64,000 bases of DNA from Spartobacteria bacterium (GTDB lineage Bacteria > Verrucomicrobiota > Verrucomicrobiia > Chthoniobacterales > Chthoniobacteraceae), in assembly GCA_021324395.1 (NCBI GenBank), contig JAJPJG010000018.1, forward strand, positions 1-64,000, in the 5' to 3' direction. Shown here in pieces: positions 16,005 to 25,092 of the stretch (the stretch's first letter is position 1; each line of letters starts with the position of its first letter). The notes beneath the pieces were generated by a model. That model saw only the letters and a list, made by a program, of their open reading frames with translations. It had not been told where the DNA came from and did not search any database. The position numbers were made by a program, and so were the translations under genes.

Positions 16005-16235
16005 GGGCATTTCCTTCCTCGGGCTGTGCATTTCTCTACAGTGGCTTGCCATTTCTTCGTTTCGGGTGGGCATTTCTCTACAGTTGCCGGGTATTTCGGC
16101 GTTTGGGTTGGGTATTTCTTTACACCGGTTTGCCATTTCGCCATTTGGGATGGGCATTTCTCTACACTTGCCAGCTGTTTCCCCGGCAAGGCCGGGTATT
16201 TCTCCACCAAGACCGGGCATTTCGGTAGATGAGCC
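16005..16235. repeat. 11 x 21-bp tandem repeat with 42-bp higher-order period
   Basis: Eleven consecutive 21-bp units from GGGCATTTCCTTCCTCGGGCT to GGGCATTTCGGTAGATGAGCC, without gaps. All share a central ATTTC or close variant. Odd and even units form two types: even units resemble GGGCATTTCTCTACAGTTGCC, odd units carry GTTTGGG-like ends, so the true period is 42 bp. Because 21 is divisible by three, several frames on both strands stay open. On the minus strand they give heptads beginning Glu-Met or Glu-Ile; on the plus strand, heptads with His-Phe. No start or neighbour supports a real protein. Confidence 0.85.
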
Positions 16236-16308
16236 GGGCTTCGATGGGAAAGGGCCGCGCTTTGCGCGAGTGCGCGGCGGTGTTTAACTCGCAGCAGCCG
16301 GTTTTCGC

Positions 16309-16437
16309 AAGGACAACTGCTACGACAACGCCATGATGGAGTCCTTCCGGGCTCCCCTCAAAACCGAATGCTTCGGCTCATTCATCCCAATGACAAAACA
16401 ACAAGCCAAACTCATGTTGCCGGGGGCTTCCCGCTGA
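16309..16437 (+). pseudogene. IS3-family transposase (OrfB) C-terminal fragment
   Basis: A 42-codon frame reads KDNCYDNAMMESFRAPLKTE followed by CFGSFIPMTKQQAKLML, then a stop. This matches the region around the catalytic glutamate of IS3-family DDE transposases (DNxxxEnxMxESF..LKTE). The rest of the transposase, the terminal repeats and target duplications are not visible, so it is a decayed remnant at the right side of the accessory island. Confidence 0.75.
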
Positions 16438-16518
16438 CGCCAGAGGGGGCCGCGAACCGGCAAAAGCAGTCAGGAATGCAGGCGTTTCCCCCGGCTGCTT
16501 CGCCGCTGGCGGAGCCGG

Positions 16519-17877
16519 TTACGGTTTCGGCGGGGCGCCGGCTTTGGCCGGGTCGAAATTGAATGTCCAGCGGGTCTCGACGCGTTTACCGCCGGCGGTG
16601 GCGTTCAGGATGACGGTGTAGTTTTTGTCGCGCAACGGCTGGGTGAATGTGTAGCTGACCGTCTTGGTTTTCGCGTCGTATTGCGCCGGAACCGGTCCGA
16701 AGCCGCTGACGCGCATCTGGACGCTGCCGGCCTCGACTTCGCCCATGGTGGCGAGGTTGGCTTTGATCGTCGGTTTGGGGTTGCTGATCGTCTCGCCTTC
16801 CATCGGCTGCGTGATCATCGAGGCGGCGGCGAGCTGCGCAACGGCGGGCGCCGGCGCGGGCGGGCCGGAGACGCCGCCGCCGATCATCTTCATCGCGTCG
16901 GTGTAAAAGATTTGCGGCTTGCCGGCATCGATGGCGTAGCGTCCGAGGAGGTCGTAGGGTGGCGTGCTGAAGCGGAGTTGCTGGCCGTAAACGGTGAACG
17001 CGGCTTCGTAGCCGGCCTGTTTCACCATGTCGCGCGCGCGCTGGTTCCAGACGCCGAACGGATACGCGAAGGCGTTGCACTTGATGCCGAGCTGTTTCTC
17101 CAGCACCTGCTTCGACTCGACCACTTCCTTGTGCAACCAGCCATCGACGCCGAGCGTCGCGACGTCGTTTTTCACCATGGCGGCGTGGGTTTTGTCCATG
17201 CCGACGCCGGGGACTTTCAAGCTGGAGTGCGAGTAGGTGTGGCACTGGATGTCGACGCCGGCGTCGCGCATTTCGCCGAGCTGGTCCCACGACATCGATT
17301 TGCCGCCGGTGTTGACGTAGTTGATGTAAATGAAAAGCGTGAATGGATAGCCGTATTTTTTCAAAATCGGCCACGCGTTTTCGTAAGCGGAGACCCAGCC
17401 GTCGTCGATGGTGATGATGCAGCTTTTCACCGGGATGTCTTTTTCGCCGCGGCGAAATGCGAGGAAATCCTGCATCGGAATCACGGTGAAACCGTTGTCC
17501 TTGATCGTCTGCATCTCCTTCTCGAACTCGGCGACGGAGATGGTCAGCGCCTTCATTTTGCTGTTGTCCTCGATGTTGTGATAGCAGAGGCAAATCGCAG
17601 CGGCGTTTTTGTTGACTGCGGGCGCTGCGGTCGGCATGGGCGTGGCCGCGGCTTTCGGTGCGCTGGCCGGATTCGGCGCGCCATTTGCGGCGGCGACTGC
17701 GGCGTTTTCCGGCTGTGTCGGCGGCGCGGCGGATTGCGTCGCGACCGAACCGTGTTTCGGCTTTTTAAACTTCGCGACGAGCTCGTTGATTTTTTTGCAG
17801 CCGGTAAACGACAGCGCGACGACGGTGCAGATCAGGACCAGGCTTTTGGTCGTTCCCTCAAAACGTGTGTGACTCAT
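16519..17877 (-). CDS. Polysaccharide deacetylase lipoprotein (NodB domain)
   Basis: 452 residues. A lipobox LSFTGC at residues ~22-27 indicates an outer- or inner-membrane lipoprotein. An Ala/Pro-rich linker (~50-90) precedes the NodB domain: ICLCYHNIEDNS, the catalytic/metal pair in CIITIDDGWVSAYENAW (about residue 157), and the zinc-binding H-x3-H in CHTYSHSSLK (about residue 212). The C-terminal ~110 residues after a Pro/Ala linker form an Ig-like beta domain. It would deacetylate N-acetylated glycans in the envelope. Encoded 48 bases after purB on the same strand. Confidence 0.9.
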   Translation of the reverse strand: MSHTRFEGTTKSLVLICTVVALSFTGCKKINELVAKFKKPKHGSVATQSAAPPTQPENAAVAAANGAPNPASAPKAAATPMPTAAPAVNKNAAAICLCYHNIEDNSKMKALTISVAEFEKEMQTIKDNGFTVIPMQDFLAFRRGEKDIPVKSCIITIDDGWVSAYENAWPILKKYGYPFTLFIYINYVNTGGKSMSWDQLGEMRDAGVDIQCHTYSHSSLKVPGVGMDKTHAAMVKNDVATLGVDGWLHKEVVESKQVLEKQLGIKCNAFAYPFGVWNQRARDMVKQAGYEAAFTVYGQQLRFSTPPYDLLGRYAIDAGKPQIFYTDAMKMIGGGVSGPPAPAPAVAQLAAASMITQPMEGETISNPKPTIKANLATMGEVEAGSVQMRVSGFGPVPAQYDAKTKTVSYTFTQPLRDKNYTVILNATAGGKRVETRWTFNFDPAKAGAPPKP

Positions 17878-17925
17878 TGGTAGTGTGTGGAAGATACAGA
17901 AAAAGTTTTCGATTCAAAGCGTGCT

Positions 17926-19218
17926 CTACAATCCGAGCTTCTCGAAGGTGTCGTCGATATGGCGGAAGTGGATGTCGAGCGAGCAGAGTTTGTCTATCTC
18001 CGCAGTAGACAAATGCTGCGCGATCTCCGGCTCCGCCTTGAGATTGTCCTGCAGTGATTGCTCGCCCTGCCATGTTTTCATCGCGGCTCGCTGCACGGCC
18101 TCGTAGGCGGTTTTGCGCTCGAGACCTTTGCGCGTGAGCTCGAGCAAAATGCTCTGCGAAAAATAAAGCCCGCGCGTTTTTTCCAAATTGCGCTGCATGT
18201 TTTCGGGATAAACGAGCAGGCGATCGACGAGCTTTGTGAGCGTGACGAGCATGTAATCAAGCAGCGTGCAGGAGTCCGGCAGAATAATGCGCTCGACGCT
18301 GCTGTGGCTGATGTCGCGCTCGTGCCAGAGCGCCACGTTTTCGAGCGCGGCGACGGCGTTGCCGCGAATGACGCGCGCGAGTCCGCTGAGACGCTCGCCG
18401 GTGATCGGGTTGCGCTTGTGCGGCATCGCAGAACTGCCTTTTTGACCGGCGGAAAAATATTCTTCGACTTCCAAAACTTCGGTGCGCTGCAAGTGGCGAA
18501 ATTCCGTGGCCCATCGATCGATGCTCGATGCAATCAACGCGAGCACGGTCATAAATTCCGCGTGCCGGTCTCGCTGCACGACCTGAGTCGAGAGTGTCGC
18601 GGGAATCAGGTTCAAATGTTTGCAAACGCTCGCTTCCACGCGCGGATCGAGATGCGCGTGCGTGCCGACTGCGCCGCTGAGTTTGCCGACGCGAATGCGC
18701 TGGCGCATTTCCAAAAGCCGCTGAATCGAGCGGCCGAACTCGTCATACATCAGCGCGAGTTTCAGGCCGAACGTGATCGGCTCCGCATGAATGCCGTGGC
18801 TGCGGCCGATCATCGGCGTGTATTTAAACTCGCGTGCTCGCTTCGCAATCGCGACGCGCAGGTGATTCAAGTCGTCGAGCAGAATCGCGCATGAGTCGTT
18901 CATCTGCACGGCGAGCGTCGTGTCGAGAATGTCGGAGGACGTCAGCCCTTGATGAATCCAGCGCGCCGCCGGCCCGACGTAGCTCGCGACGTTTTCCAAA
19001 AACGCGATGACGTCGTGGTTTGTGCGTTTCTCGATTTCGTTGATTTGCTCAAGCTCGAAGCGCGCTTTTTCGCGGATGGTGCGCGCGTCTTCGGCGGGAA
19101 TTTGTCCGAGGTCGGCGAGTGCTTCGCACGCGAGCACTTCGATTTCGAGCCAGGTTTCGAATTTGCGCTGCTCCGACCAGAGCTGGCGCATTTGCGGGAG
19201 CGAATATCGGTCAATCAC
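17926..19218 (-). CDS. purB: Adenylosuccinate lyase
   Basis: 430 residues, normal for the short PurB type. It cleaves SAICAR and adenylosuccinate in purine synthesis; a homotetramer. The fumarase/aspartase superfamily signature GSSAMPHKRNPITGERLSG lies near residues 262-280, and HQGLTSSDILDTTLAVQ and GRSHGIHAEPITFG supply the other active-site blocks, including the catalytic His. The start MIDRYSLPQMRQLWSEQ is typical. A strong terminator of the upstream small gene lies ~60 bases before its start, so it probably has its own promoter. Confidence 0.96.
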   Translation of the reverse strand: MIDRYSLPQMRQLWSEQRKFETWLEIEVLACEALADLGQIPAEDARTIREKARFELEQINEIEKRTNHDVIAFLENVASYVGPAARWIHQGLTSSDILDTTLAVQMNDSCAILLDDLNHLRVAIAKRAREFKYTPMIGRSHGIHAEPITFGLKLALMYDEFGRSIQRLLEMRQRIRVGKLSGAVGTHAHLDPRVEASVCKHLNLIPATLSTQVVQRDRHAEFMTVLALIASSIDRWATEFRHLQRTEVLEVEEYFSAGQKGSSAMPHKRNPITGERLSGLARVIRGNAVAALENVALWHERDISHSSVERIILPDSCTLLDYMLVTLTKLVDRLLVYPENMQRNLEKTRGLYFSQSILLELTRKGLERKTAYEAVQRAAMKTWQGEQSLQDNLKAEPEIAQHLSTAEIDKLCSLDIHFRHIDDTFEKLGL

Positions 19219-19278
19219 AGGCCGGAGAGAATTCGCGAACTCTCCGGCATTGAAAAGGCGAAACTGCCCGCATCTTCA

Positions 19279-19322
19279 CAAAAAAACGGAGGCTCGGGGA
19301 AAACTTTCCGAACCTCCGTTTT
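19279..19322 (-). terminator. Rho-independent terminator after the small gene at 19345
   Basis: On the minus strand AAAACGGAGG, a loop of about 20 bases containing a smaller stem, CCTCCGTTTTTTT. The perfect 10-bp stem with a T tract lies 23 bases after the stop at 19345. Confidence 0.85.
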
Positions 19323-19344
19323 GTGTGAAATGTTGAGTTTGCTT

Positions 19345-19527
19345 TTAGCAGACGCGAGCGCGGATTTTACGTCCGCCCGTCTGCAAGCGCACCTGGCCGC
19401 TCTCGAGGAGATCGGCAACGGCGGCGACGGTTTCGCGGTTATTTTTACTGCAGCTGCTAACGGCGAGGATGAGATCGCCAAGGCTGTAGTGACTTGCGCG
19501 GCTGACTTTGCGTTGATGTTTTTTCAT
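19345..19527 (-). CDS. Small basic protein of unknown function
   Basis: 60 residues from the ATG at 19527, preceded by CCGGAGCAGCCTT with a GGAG Shine-Dalgarno. It starts MKKHQRKVSRASHYSLGDLI and ends in a very basic tail (GGRKIRARVC). The middle, CSKNNRETVAAVADLLESG, looks like a helix-turn-helix or short helical bundle. No signal peptide. It has its own strong terminator, so it is a real monocistronic gene. A nucleic-acid-binding or regulatory role is possible from charge and size, but unproven. Confidence 0.75.
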   Translation of the reverse strand: MKKHQRKVSRASHYSLGDLILAVSSCSKNNRETVAAVADLLESGQVRLQTGGRKIRARVC

Positions 19528-19687
19528 AAGGCTGCTCCGGTTCTGGGTTGAGCATTGAAATAGCAATGGCCGTGCCAGCTCATGAAGACATTTCCTTTCA
19601 CAGTAGATTAGACGGGATTTGGCGAAAAAAGTTCACCGCAATTTCCGCTCAAAAATCGACAAAAGTGTCAAAGCACGGACACCGACC

Positions 19688-20347
19688 TCAGGGCGATAGC
19701 CGCTCGAGCTTCCACATGCCATCCGGCTGCCGCGAATATTGAATGCGATCGTGCAGACGATTCGGACGCCCCTGCCAAAACTCGATCGTCTCCGGCTTCA
19801 GCACGAAACCACCCCACGTCGGCGGCAGCGGCACTTCAGCGCCGCGATAACGCTCAGTGACCTCGTCGAGCCGCGCTTCGAGCCAGTCGCGATCCGGCAC
19901 GACGCTGCTCTGCGTGGAAGCCCACGCGCCAAGCTGGCTGCCAACCGGGCGCGAATGAAAATAAGCGTCCGATTCCTCGCGCGAAACTCTTTCGAGAGCG
20001 CCCGCGATGCAGACCTGGCGCTCGAGCGGCGCCCAGAAAAAATTCAGCGCCGCACGTGGATTCGCCTCGAGTTGCCGACCTTTGCGGCTCGCGTAATTTG
20101 TAAAAAACAAAAACCCGCGCTCGTCGAAACCTTTCAGCAACATCACACGCGCAGTCGGTTTTCCATCCGGCGTGCATGTCGCGAGCGTCATCGCGTTTGC
20201 CTCGGCCGGTTGCACCGCAACTGCTTCCTCGAACCATTTCCCAAATTGCCGCATCGGATCGGAATCGACGTCCGCTTTGCGCAAGCCGCGCAGCGTGTAT
20301 TCTTTTCGCAGCGCCGCGACGTCGATCGTCGAAAGTTTTGCGCTCAT
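19688..20347 (-). CDS. pdxH: Pyridoxamine 5'-phosphate oxidase
   Basis: 219 residues. FMN enzyme that makes pyridoxal 5'-phosphate from PNP or PMP. Recognised blocks: AMTLATCTPDGKPTARVMLLKGFDERGF, FFTNYASRKGRQLEANPRA (FMN phosphate binding), FFWAPLERQVCIAG, SRPVGSQLGAWAS, and the C-terminal family signature near WGGFVLKPETIEFWQGRPNRLHDR followed by W..ERLSP. The start overlaps the stop of the upstream secreted protein by 4 bases (ATGA). Confidence 0.96.
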   Translation of the reverse strand: MSAKLSTIDVAALRKEYTLRGLRKADVDSDPMRQFGKWFEEAVAVQPAEANAMTLATCTPDGKPTARVMLLKGFDERGFLFFTNYASRKGRQLEANPRAALNFFWAPLERQVCIAGALERVSREESDAYFHSRPVGSQLGAWASTQSSVVPDRDWLEARLDEVTERYRGAEVPLPPTWGGFVLKPETIEFWQGRPNRLHDRIQYSRQPDGMWKLERLSP

Positions 20348-21315
20348 TGATGGCGGCTTTGCAGTTCGTTGTAGGTAATCGGATGGCCGGTCTGCGCAGC
20401 GACGCGATCGGCCTGGAGATCGATTTTCAGATCGCGTCCAAACACGCGCCGATACGCACGATGAATCTCCTCCGGCGTGAACGTCGCGAGCCGCGGATCA
20501 TTCAAAAATGATTTGATCGTGCCCGCGTAAGCGTTGCCCGTGAGTTGTCCGTCGCGCCAGCGCGTGAATTCGCGGCAAAGCGCGTTGTAACGGTCGAACG
20601 CGAGTTGCTCCGGATCGCGTCGCGCGGATGCGGCATCGCGGCCGAGTTGCTCCGTCACGATTTTTCCATTGATACTCAGCGTGTCGCCGATGAGCGACAT
20701 GCCGACCGGCTTGAAAGGGCTGTATTGATTTTGCAGTGCGAGAAACGCGTTCGTCTTTTCCGTGGTGCCGAAATCGGGATCTTCGTAACGCGCCGCGCTC
20801 TCAATGACGTTGCGCAAATCGCCTTGCTCGACCGGCAGCTTCGTCAGCGCCGTTTGCAAAAATTCACGGCGAGCGTGCCGCTGGCCTTCCGTAAAATCAC
20901 CCGGCATCGGCTTCGTCAAATAATCGCCCGCAATTTCCAACACAAGCCGCTGCACCGCGTCATCAGCGGGCGCGACCGGCGCGGCTGTCGCATTTGTGCG
21001 CAGCAAATATTCCGCGATCTGGCGCGGAAACAGACACTGCAGAATCTCGAATTTCTCCGGAGCTTCGGCGCGAACTTGATCGAGTCGCGCGATCTGCTCG
21101 GTCGTGAGCCGGTCACCGAGCGTCTGCGTCGTGTATTGCGGCTCGAGGTAAAGTGATACGTCGTGCGCCGCATTCGTGCGGAGTTCGATGTTAAGAGGAC
21201 CGGCCTGTCGTAAAGTCGCGATGCTCATCGGCAAGTCCGCCGCACGCATGGACAAAACTCCCACTGCAAAAATGAAAAGTGCGCTACGCCACATGCGCGT
21301 TATGGTTTTTCGCAT
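20344..21315 (-). CDS. Secreted protein of unknown function
   Basis: 323 residues with a signal peptide (ALFIFAVGVLSMRAA, cleavage around residue 25). The mature part has no motif I can assign; it is mostly helical with charged stretches (EGQRHARREFLQTALTKLP; GDTLSINGKIVTEQLGRDA). Probably periplasmic. It lies between the U32 peptidase gene (32-base gap) and pdxH (4-base overlap), so it is cotranscribed with them; the functional link is unclear. Confidence 0.75.
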   Translation of the reverse strand: MRKTITRMWRSALFIFAVGVLSMRAADLPMSIATLRQAGPLNIELRTNAAHDVSLYLEPQYTTQTLGDRLTTEQIARLDQVRAEAPEKFEILQCLFPRQIAEYLLRTNATAAPVAPADDAVQRLVLEIAGDYLTKPMPGDFTEGQRHARREFLQTALTKLPVEQGDLRNVIESAARYEDPDFGTTEKTNAFLALQNQYSPFKPVGMSLIGDTLSINGKIVTEQLGRDAASARRDPEQLAFDRYNALCREFTRWRDGQLTGNAYAGTIKSFLNDPRLATFTPEEIHRAYRRVFGRDLKIDLQADRVAAQTGHPITYNELQSRHQ

Positions 21316-21347
21316 TCGTCAAAATGCGTCAAGCGCAAACGCGCAAA

Positions 21348-23735
21348 TCAATAAGTTCCGCGCGTTACGCCGAGCTGCGACTGCGCCTTGAGTTGCCGCC
21401 ACAAGCCCTCTCCGCCGCATTCGCCTCGCAGGAGCGCTTGATAAGCGCCGATGATTTGCCGCGTCTCGTCCGCCGTTTCCTCCAGCAGCTCGATGCGAAA
21501 ACAGTGCAGTCCTGCACGTTTCAAATCGGAGAAAAAGCGCGCGCCGGTTTGCGCTACGGCATTAAACAACGTGTTCCGGCAGCCGACATCCGCGCGCAGC
21601 GGATGCTCGATTCCGACGCGGTCACGCAAATGCACGCGATGCTTTTCGCACGGGCGTCCGCAGTCGAGAAAAGAGGTGCCGTCCGACATGAATGCCGCAA
21701 ATACGCAGTGCTCCATGTGAAACATCGGCATGTGCTGGTGAATCGTTAGTTCGAACCACCCGCCCGGAGCGCGCGCGAGCAGCGCAAGCACTTGATCGAT
21801 GTTTAAATCGTAGGAAATCGTAAGCCGATCGAATCCGCGCTCGATGAAATGTCGCGCCGTCAGCGGATTCGCGACGTTTAGCGAAAAATCGCCGACTTTG
21901 CGCAGCGGACTTTCGCGAAAAAAATCAATCGCGCCGAGATTGCGAATCAGCACGCCGTCGGGCGCGGCATTCTCGATCAATTTGAAAAAGCCCTGCTCAC
22001 CCGCCTTTTGAATGCGCGGCGTCGCGAGGAAAATTCTCGCGTTTGCGCGGCGCACCGTTTCGACCGCGTCTTTGTAGCGACGGATATCCTCGAAATCGAC
22101 GTAGAGCGTTTCCACGCCGCACGCGAGCGCCGCTTCGATTTGCTCCTGCGTGCGGCAGAGAACGAAAAGCTCCGTTGCTTTCGCTTCCTCGTTTTGTTGA
22201 ATCGGGCAAATCTCGGAAACCGGTTTTTCGATTTCGCGGCGTGTTATTTTCCGTTCCGCTTGGAGTCGAAAAACAAGCTCCCGACGCAAACGGTTCAGTT
22301 CACCGATCGGCAAAATTACTTCGCCTTCGAGCTCGTTGCGCAATTCGCCGAGCATAAAAACACTGTCGCCAAAACGCCCGAGATGTTCGCGCAATTTTTC
22401 CGTTGTTAACGGTGCAGTGCGCGCAACGACGAGCGGGATTTGCGAATTCACGCGCAATCCATTTGCTTCGATGACAAGCGACTCGCTTGCGCTTCCTGCA
22501 ACGCACAAATCGACGCGGACTTTTTTTCGCGGCGGGATTTTGCCGCTGAAAGATTCGCGCAGCCGTTTGTTTAAAACCGGATCATCCGTTTTCCAAACGC
22601 GATCGCCGGCCGTGAGCTGCGAAAAATCAATGTGCCGGTGCTTGAAAAACAAGCGGCTGCCCTTGACCTCGAAAATGCGCCCGCCCTGCTCGTGGTTCGT
22701 GTCGCCACCGGTGTCGAAGACGATTCCGTCGCCGGGCGCGAGCGCGATTTTTGCGTCGATCTCGACGAAATCTTTTCCGACATGCGCGATCGTGCCGGCG
22801 AATGGTCCGCGTTTTTTGCCGAAGCGTGCGGAGACGAGCCGCTGGTGATTGACGCCGTGCATCCAGCCGCTGAACAGGCCGCGCGAAAAGGTCATCTCGA
22901 GATGGTAGCGATCGGTGTCGGAAACAGCGTTCTCGTGATGCGCGAGGGCAGCGTCTATGGCTTTGCGGTAAACCTGCGTGACCGCCGCCACATATTCGGG
23001 CGACTTCAGCCGGCCTTCGATTTTGAAACTGACGACGCCGAGCTCGATGAGCCGCGGAATTTCATCAACCGCCGCGAGGTCCTGCGGCGAAAGCAGGTAG
23101 CGCCGTTTGCCGAGATCGCGTAGCGCGCCATCGACAATCAATTCGTAAGGCATACGGCACGCCTGCGCGCATTCGCCGCGGTTTGCGCTGCGCTGGCCGA
23201 GCGACTCGCTTGTTAAACACTGGCCGGAATACGCAACGCACAATGCACCGTGAACAAAAACCTCCAGCGGCATTGCACGATCGAATTTCTCCAGTTCGCG
23301 CAGCGACAGCTCGCGCGCGAGCACCACACGCTCGATGCCGAGTTCCTGCGCAAAACGCGCGCCTTCCGGCGAGGTGATCGTCATTTGCGTGGACGCGTGA
23401 ATCGGCAAATCCGGCGTGATTTCCCGCGCGAGCCGCACGAGGCCGACATCCTGCACGATCAATGCATCGACTTGCGCTCTGCTTAACAATCGCAACTGCT
23501 CCGCCGCGGCGTCAAGTTCGTCGGTAAACACGAGCGTGTTGAACGCGACGTAAGCTTTCACGCCGTGCGTGTGGCAAAAATCAACGACACGCGGCAACTC
23601 CTCCTCGGAAAAATTGTCCGCGCGCATTCTTGCGTTGAATCGCGGCAGCCCAAAATAGATTGCGTCCGCGCCGTTTGCGACGGCGGCGCGGGCGCAATCC
23701 CAGTTTCCGGCGGGCGCGAGAAGTTCGGGTTCCAT
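21348..23735 (-). CDS. U32-family protein, RlhA/YhcA-like (long form)
   Basis: 795 residues from the ATG at 23735 (MEPELLAPAGNWDCARAA, the standard U32 N-terminus); the longer open frame upstream adds a non-homologous tail. The U32 signature EVFVHGALCVAYSGQC with GQRSANRGECAQACR lies near residues 170-205. These cysteines bind an Fe-S cluster in the prephenate-dependent tRNA/rRNA hydroxylases of this group (RlhA, TrhP). Residues from ~600 repeat a TIM-barrel-like half (CRTQEQIEAALACGVETLYV) and carry further Cys, as in long RlhA-type members. RNA hydroxylation is more likely than proteolysis. First gene of an operon ending in pdxH. Confidence 0.88.
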   Translation of the reverse strand: MEPELLAPAGNWDCARAAVANGADAIYFGLPRFNARMRADNFSEEELPRVVDFCHTHGVKAYVAFNTLVFTDELDAAAEQLRLLSRAQVDALIVQDVGLVRLAREITPDLPIHASTQMTITSPEGARFAQELGIERVVLARELSLRELEKFDRAMPLEVFVHGALCVAYSGQCLTSESLGQRSANRGECAQACRMPYELIVDGALRDLGKRRYLLSPQDLAAVDEIPRLIELGVVSFKIEGRLKSPEYVAAVTQVYRKAIDAALAHHENAVSDTDRYHLEMTFSRGLFSGWMHGVNHQRLVSARFGKKRGPFAGTIAHVGKDFVEIDAKIALAPGDGIVFDTGGDTNHEQGGRIFEVKGSRLFFKHRHIDFSQLTAGDRVWKTDDPVLNKRLRESFSGKIPPRKKVRVDLCVAGSASESLVIEANGLRVNSQIPLVVARTAPLTTEKLREHLGRFGDSVFMLGELRNELEGEVILPIGELNRLRRELVFRLQAERKITRREIEKPVSEICPIQQNEEAKATELFVLCRTQEQIEAALACGVETLYVDFEDIRRYKDAVETVRRANARIFLATPRIQKAGEQGFFKLIENAAPDGVLIRNLGAIDFFRESPLRKVGDFSLNVANPLTARHFIERGFDRLTISYDLNIDQVLALLARAPGGWFELTIHQHMPMFHMEHCVFAAFMSDGTSFLDCGRPCEKHRVHLRDRVGIEHPLRADVGCRNTLFNAVAQTGARFFSDLKRAGLHCFRIELLEETADETRQIIGAYQALLRGECGGEGLWRQLKAQSQLGVTRGTY

Positions 23736-23896
23736 GGGCGGGCGGTGAAGGTAACACAGTTTCGCACCAGCGCGAGATTCGACGCGCCATACGCAAACTT
23801 GCGAACGCGTTTCCAGCGCTCTTTCTCTGTGGCAGAAAGGCTTTGGCGTGAACGGCACATAGCCTGCTTTGTCAAGCGCGGGAACTTTTCCCGTGA

Positions 23897-25057
23897 ATGC
23901 TTAAAGAAGACGTTGATTCCCTACTCTCCTCGATGATCGAAAGCGCCGACGGCGTTTCCGATCTGTTTTTCGTTGTCGGTAAACCGCCCCAAGTCGAGGT
24001 CTTCGGAAAATTGAAAGCGTATCCCGACGACTCGCCCGCAGCGATGCTGTCACCTAACAAAACTGAGGAATTGTCGGTCTTTTTAATGAATGGCGTCGAG
24101 CGCTTGCACCGCGATCTCGCGACGCTCGGTGCGTGCGATTGCAGTTACGCGATTCCCGGCTTCGCGCGCTTTCGCGTGAATATCTTCAAGCAAAACGGCA
24201 ATCACGCGATCGTGATGCGCAAGCTGAACTCGGCGATTCCGACTATGGAAAAGCTCGGGTTGCAGCCGGTTTTTAGTGAAATCATCAAAGAGAAAAACGG
24301 CATCATCTTCGTCACCGGCGCGACCGGCAGCGGCAAAACGACTACACTCGCCGCGATGCTGAATGAGCTGAACCAGACGCAGGAATTTCACATCGTCACG
24401 CTCGAGGATCCGATTGAATTCATGCATCCGCACGCGAAGGCGACGTTCAGCCAGCGCGAACTCGGACGCGATTTTTCGGAATTTGCGCAGGGCCTGCGAT
24501 CCGCACTGCGACAGGCGCCGAAGGTGATTCTCGTCGGCGAAATTCGCGACCGCGAGACGATGGAAATCGCGCTCACCGCCGCGGAGACCGGGCACGTTGT
24601 TTACAGCACGTTGCACACGATAAACGCCGGCCAATCCATCAACCGCATCCTTGGCATGTTCACGAAAGATGAAGAACAGCAAGTGCGCGAGCGCCTCGCC
24701 GACACGCTGCGCTACATCGTCAGCCAGCGGCTCATCAGCAAGGTCGGCGGCGGCCGCATCATGATCAACGAAATCCTTGGCAGCAATCTCCGCACGCGCG
24801 AGACGCTGTTGCTCGGCGAGTCCGATGGCAAGACATTCGCGGATATCATCGAGGCGAGCAATCCGTATGGCTGGCAGACATTCGACCAGGCGCTGATCGA
24901 CGCGTTTTCAAAAGGGCTGATCACCGAGGAAACCGCGCGCATTTTTGCGACGAGCAAAAGCAAAGTCAGCCACGGCCTCGATGCGGCGAAGAAGATTTTG
25001 CGTCCGGAAGATAACGCCATTCCATCCGGCTTTAAGCTCATGTCACATGGTGGCTAA
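23897..25057 (+). CDS. Type IV pilus retraction ATPase, PilT/PilU-like
   Basis: 386 residues. Walker A GATGSGKTTTLAAML at about residue 140, Asp box VTLEDPIEFMH, Walker B VILVGEIRDRETMEIA and His box GHVVYSTLHTINA are all present. The N-terminal PAS-like domain starts MLKEDVDSLLSSMIESADGVSDLF. Hexameric cytoplasmic motor that disassembles pili for twitching motility. The C-terminus lacks an obvious AIRNLIRE motif, so PilU-like function is possible. Monocistronic here; pilC and a pseudopilin gene lie elsewhere in the window. Confidence 0.92.
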   Translation: MLKEDVDSLLSSMIESADGVSDLFFVVGKPPQVEVFGKLKAYPDDSPAAMLSPNKTEELSVFLMNGVERLHRDLATLGACDCSYAIPGFARFRVNIFKQNGNHAIVMRKLNSAIPTMEKLGLQPVFSEIIKEKNGIIFVTGATGSGKTTTLAAMLNELNQTQEFHIVTLEDPIEFMHPHAKATFSQRELGRDFSEFAQGLRSALRQAPKVILVGEIRDRETMEIALTAAETGHVVYSTLHTINAGQSINRILGMFTKDEEQQVRERLADTLRYIVSQRLISKVGGGRIMINEILGSNLRTRETLLLGESDGKTFADIIEASNPYGWQTFDQALIDAFSKGLITEETARIFATSKSKVSHGLDAAKKILRPEDNAIPSGFKLMSHGG

Positions 25058-25092
25058 AGCCGAATGGAGCGGCGAAATTTTCGTCGTTCGTA

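Noticed and set aside
15816-16232. Open frames in the 21-bp repeat read as a repeat protein
   Set aside because: All six frames stay open because the unit is a multiple of three and lacks stops; no start, ribosome site or homologue supports either strand.
15741-16518. Possible integron integrase upstream of the first cassette
   Set aside because: Both strands were read; there is no tyrosine recombinase with the usual RHRY residues. Only repeats and a transposase fragment are present.
16681-17883. 400-residue plus-strand frame opposite the deacetylase
   Set aside because: Reverse-strand shadow of the NodB lipoprotein gene; no ribosome site or known domain.
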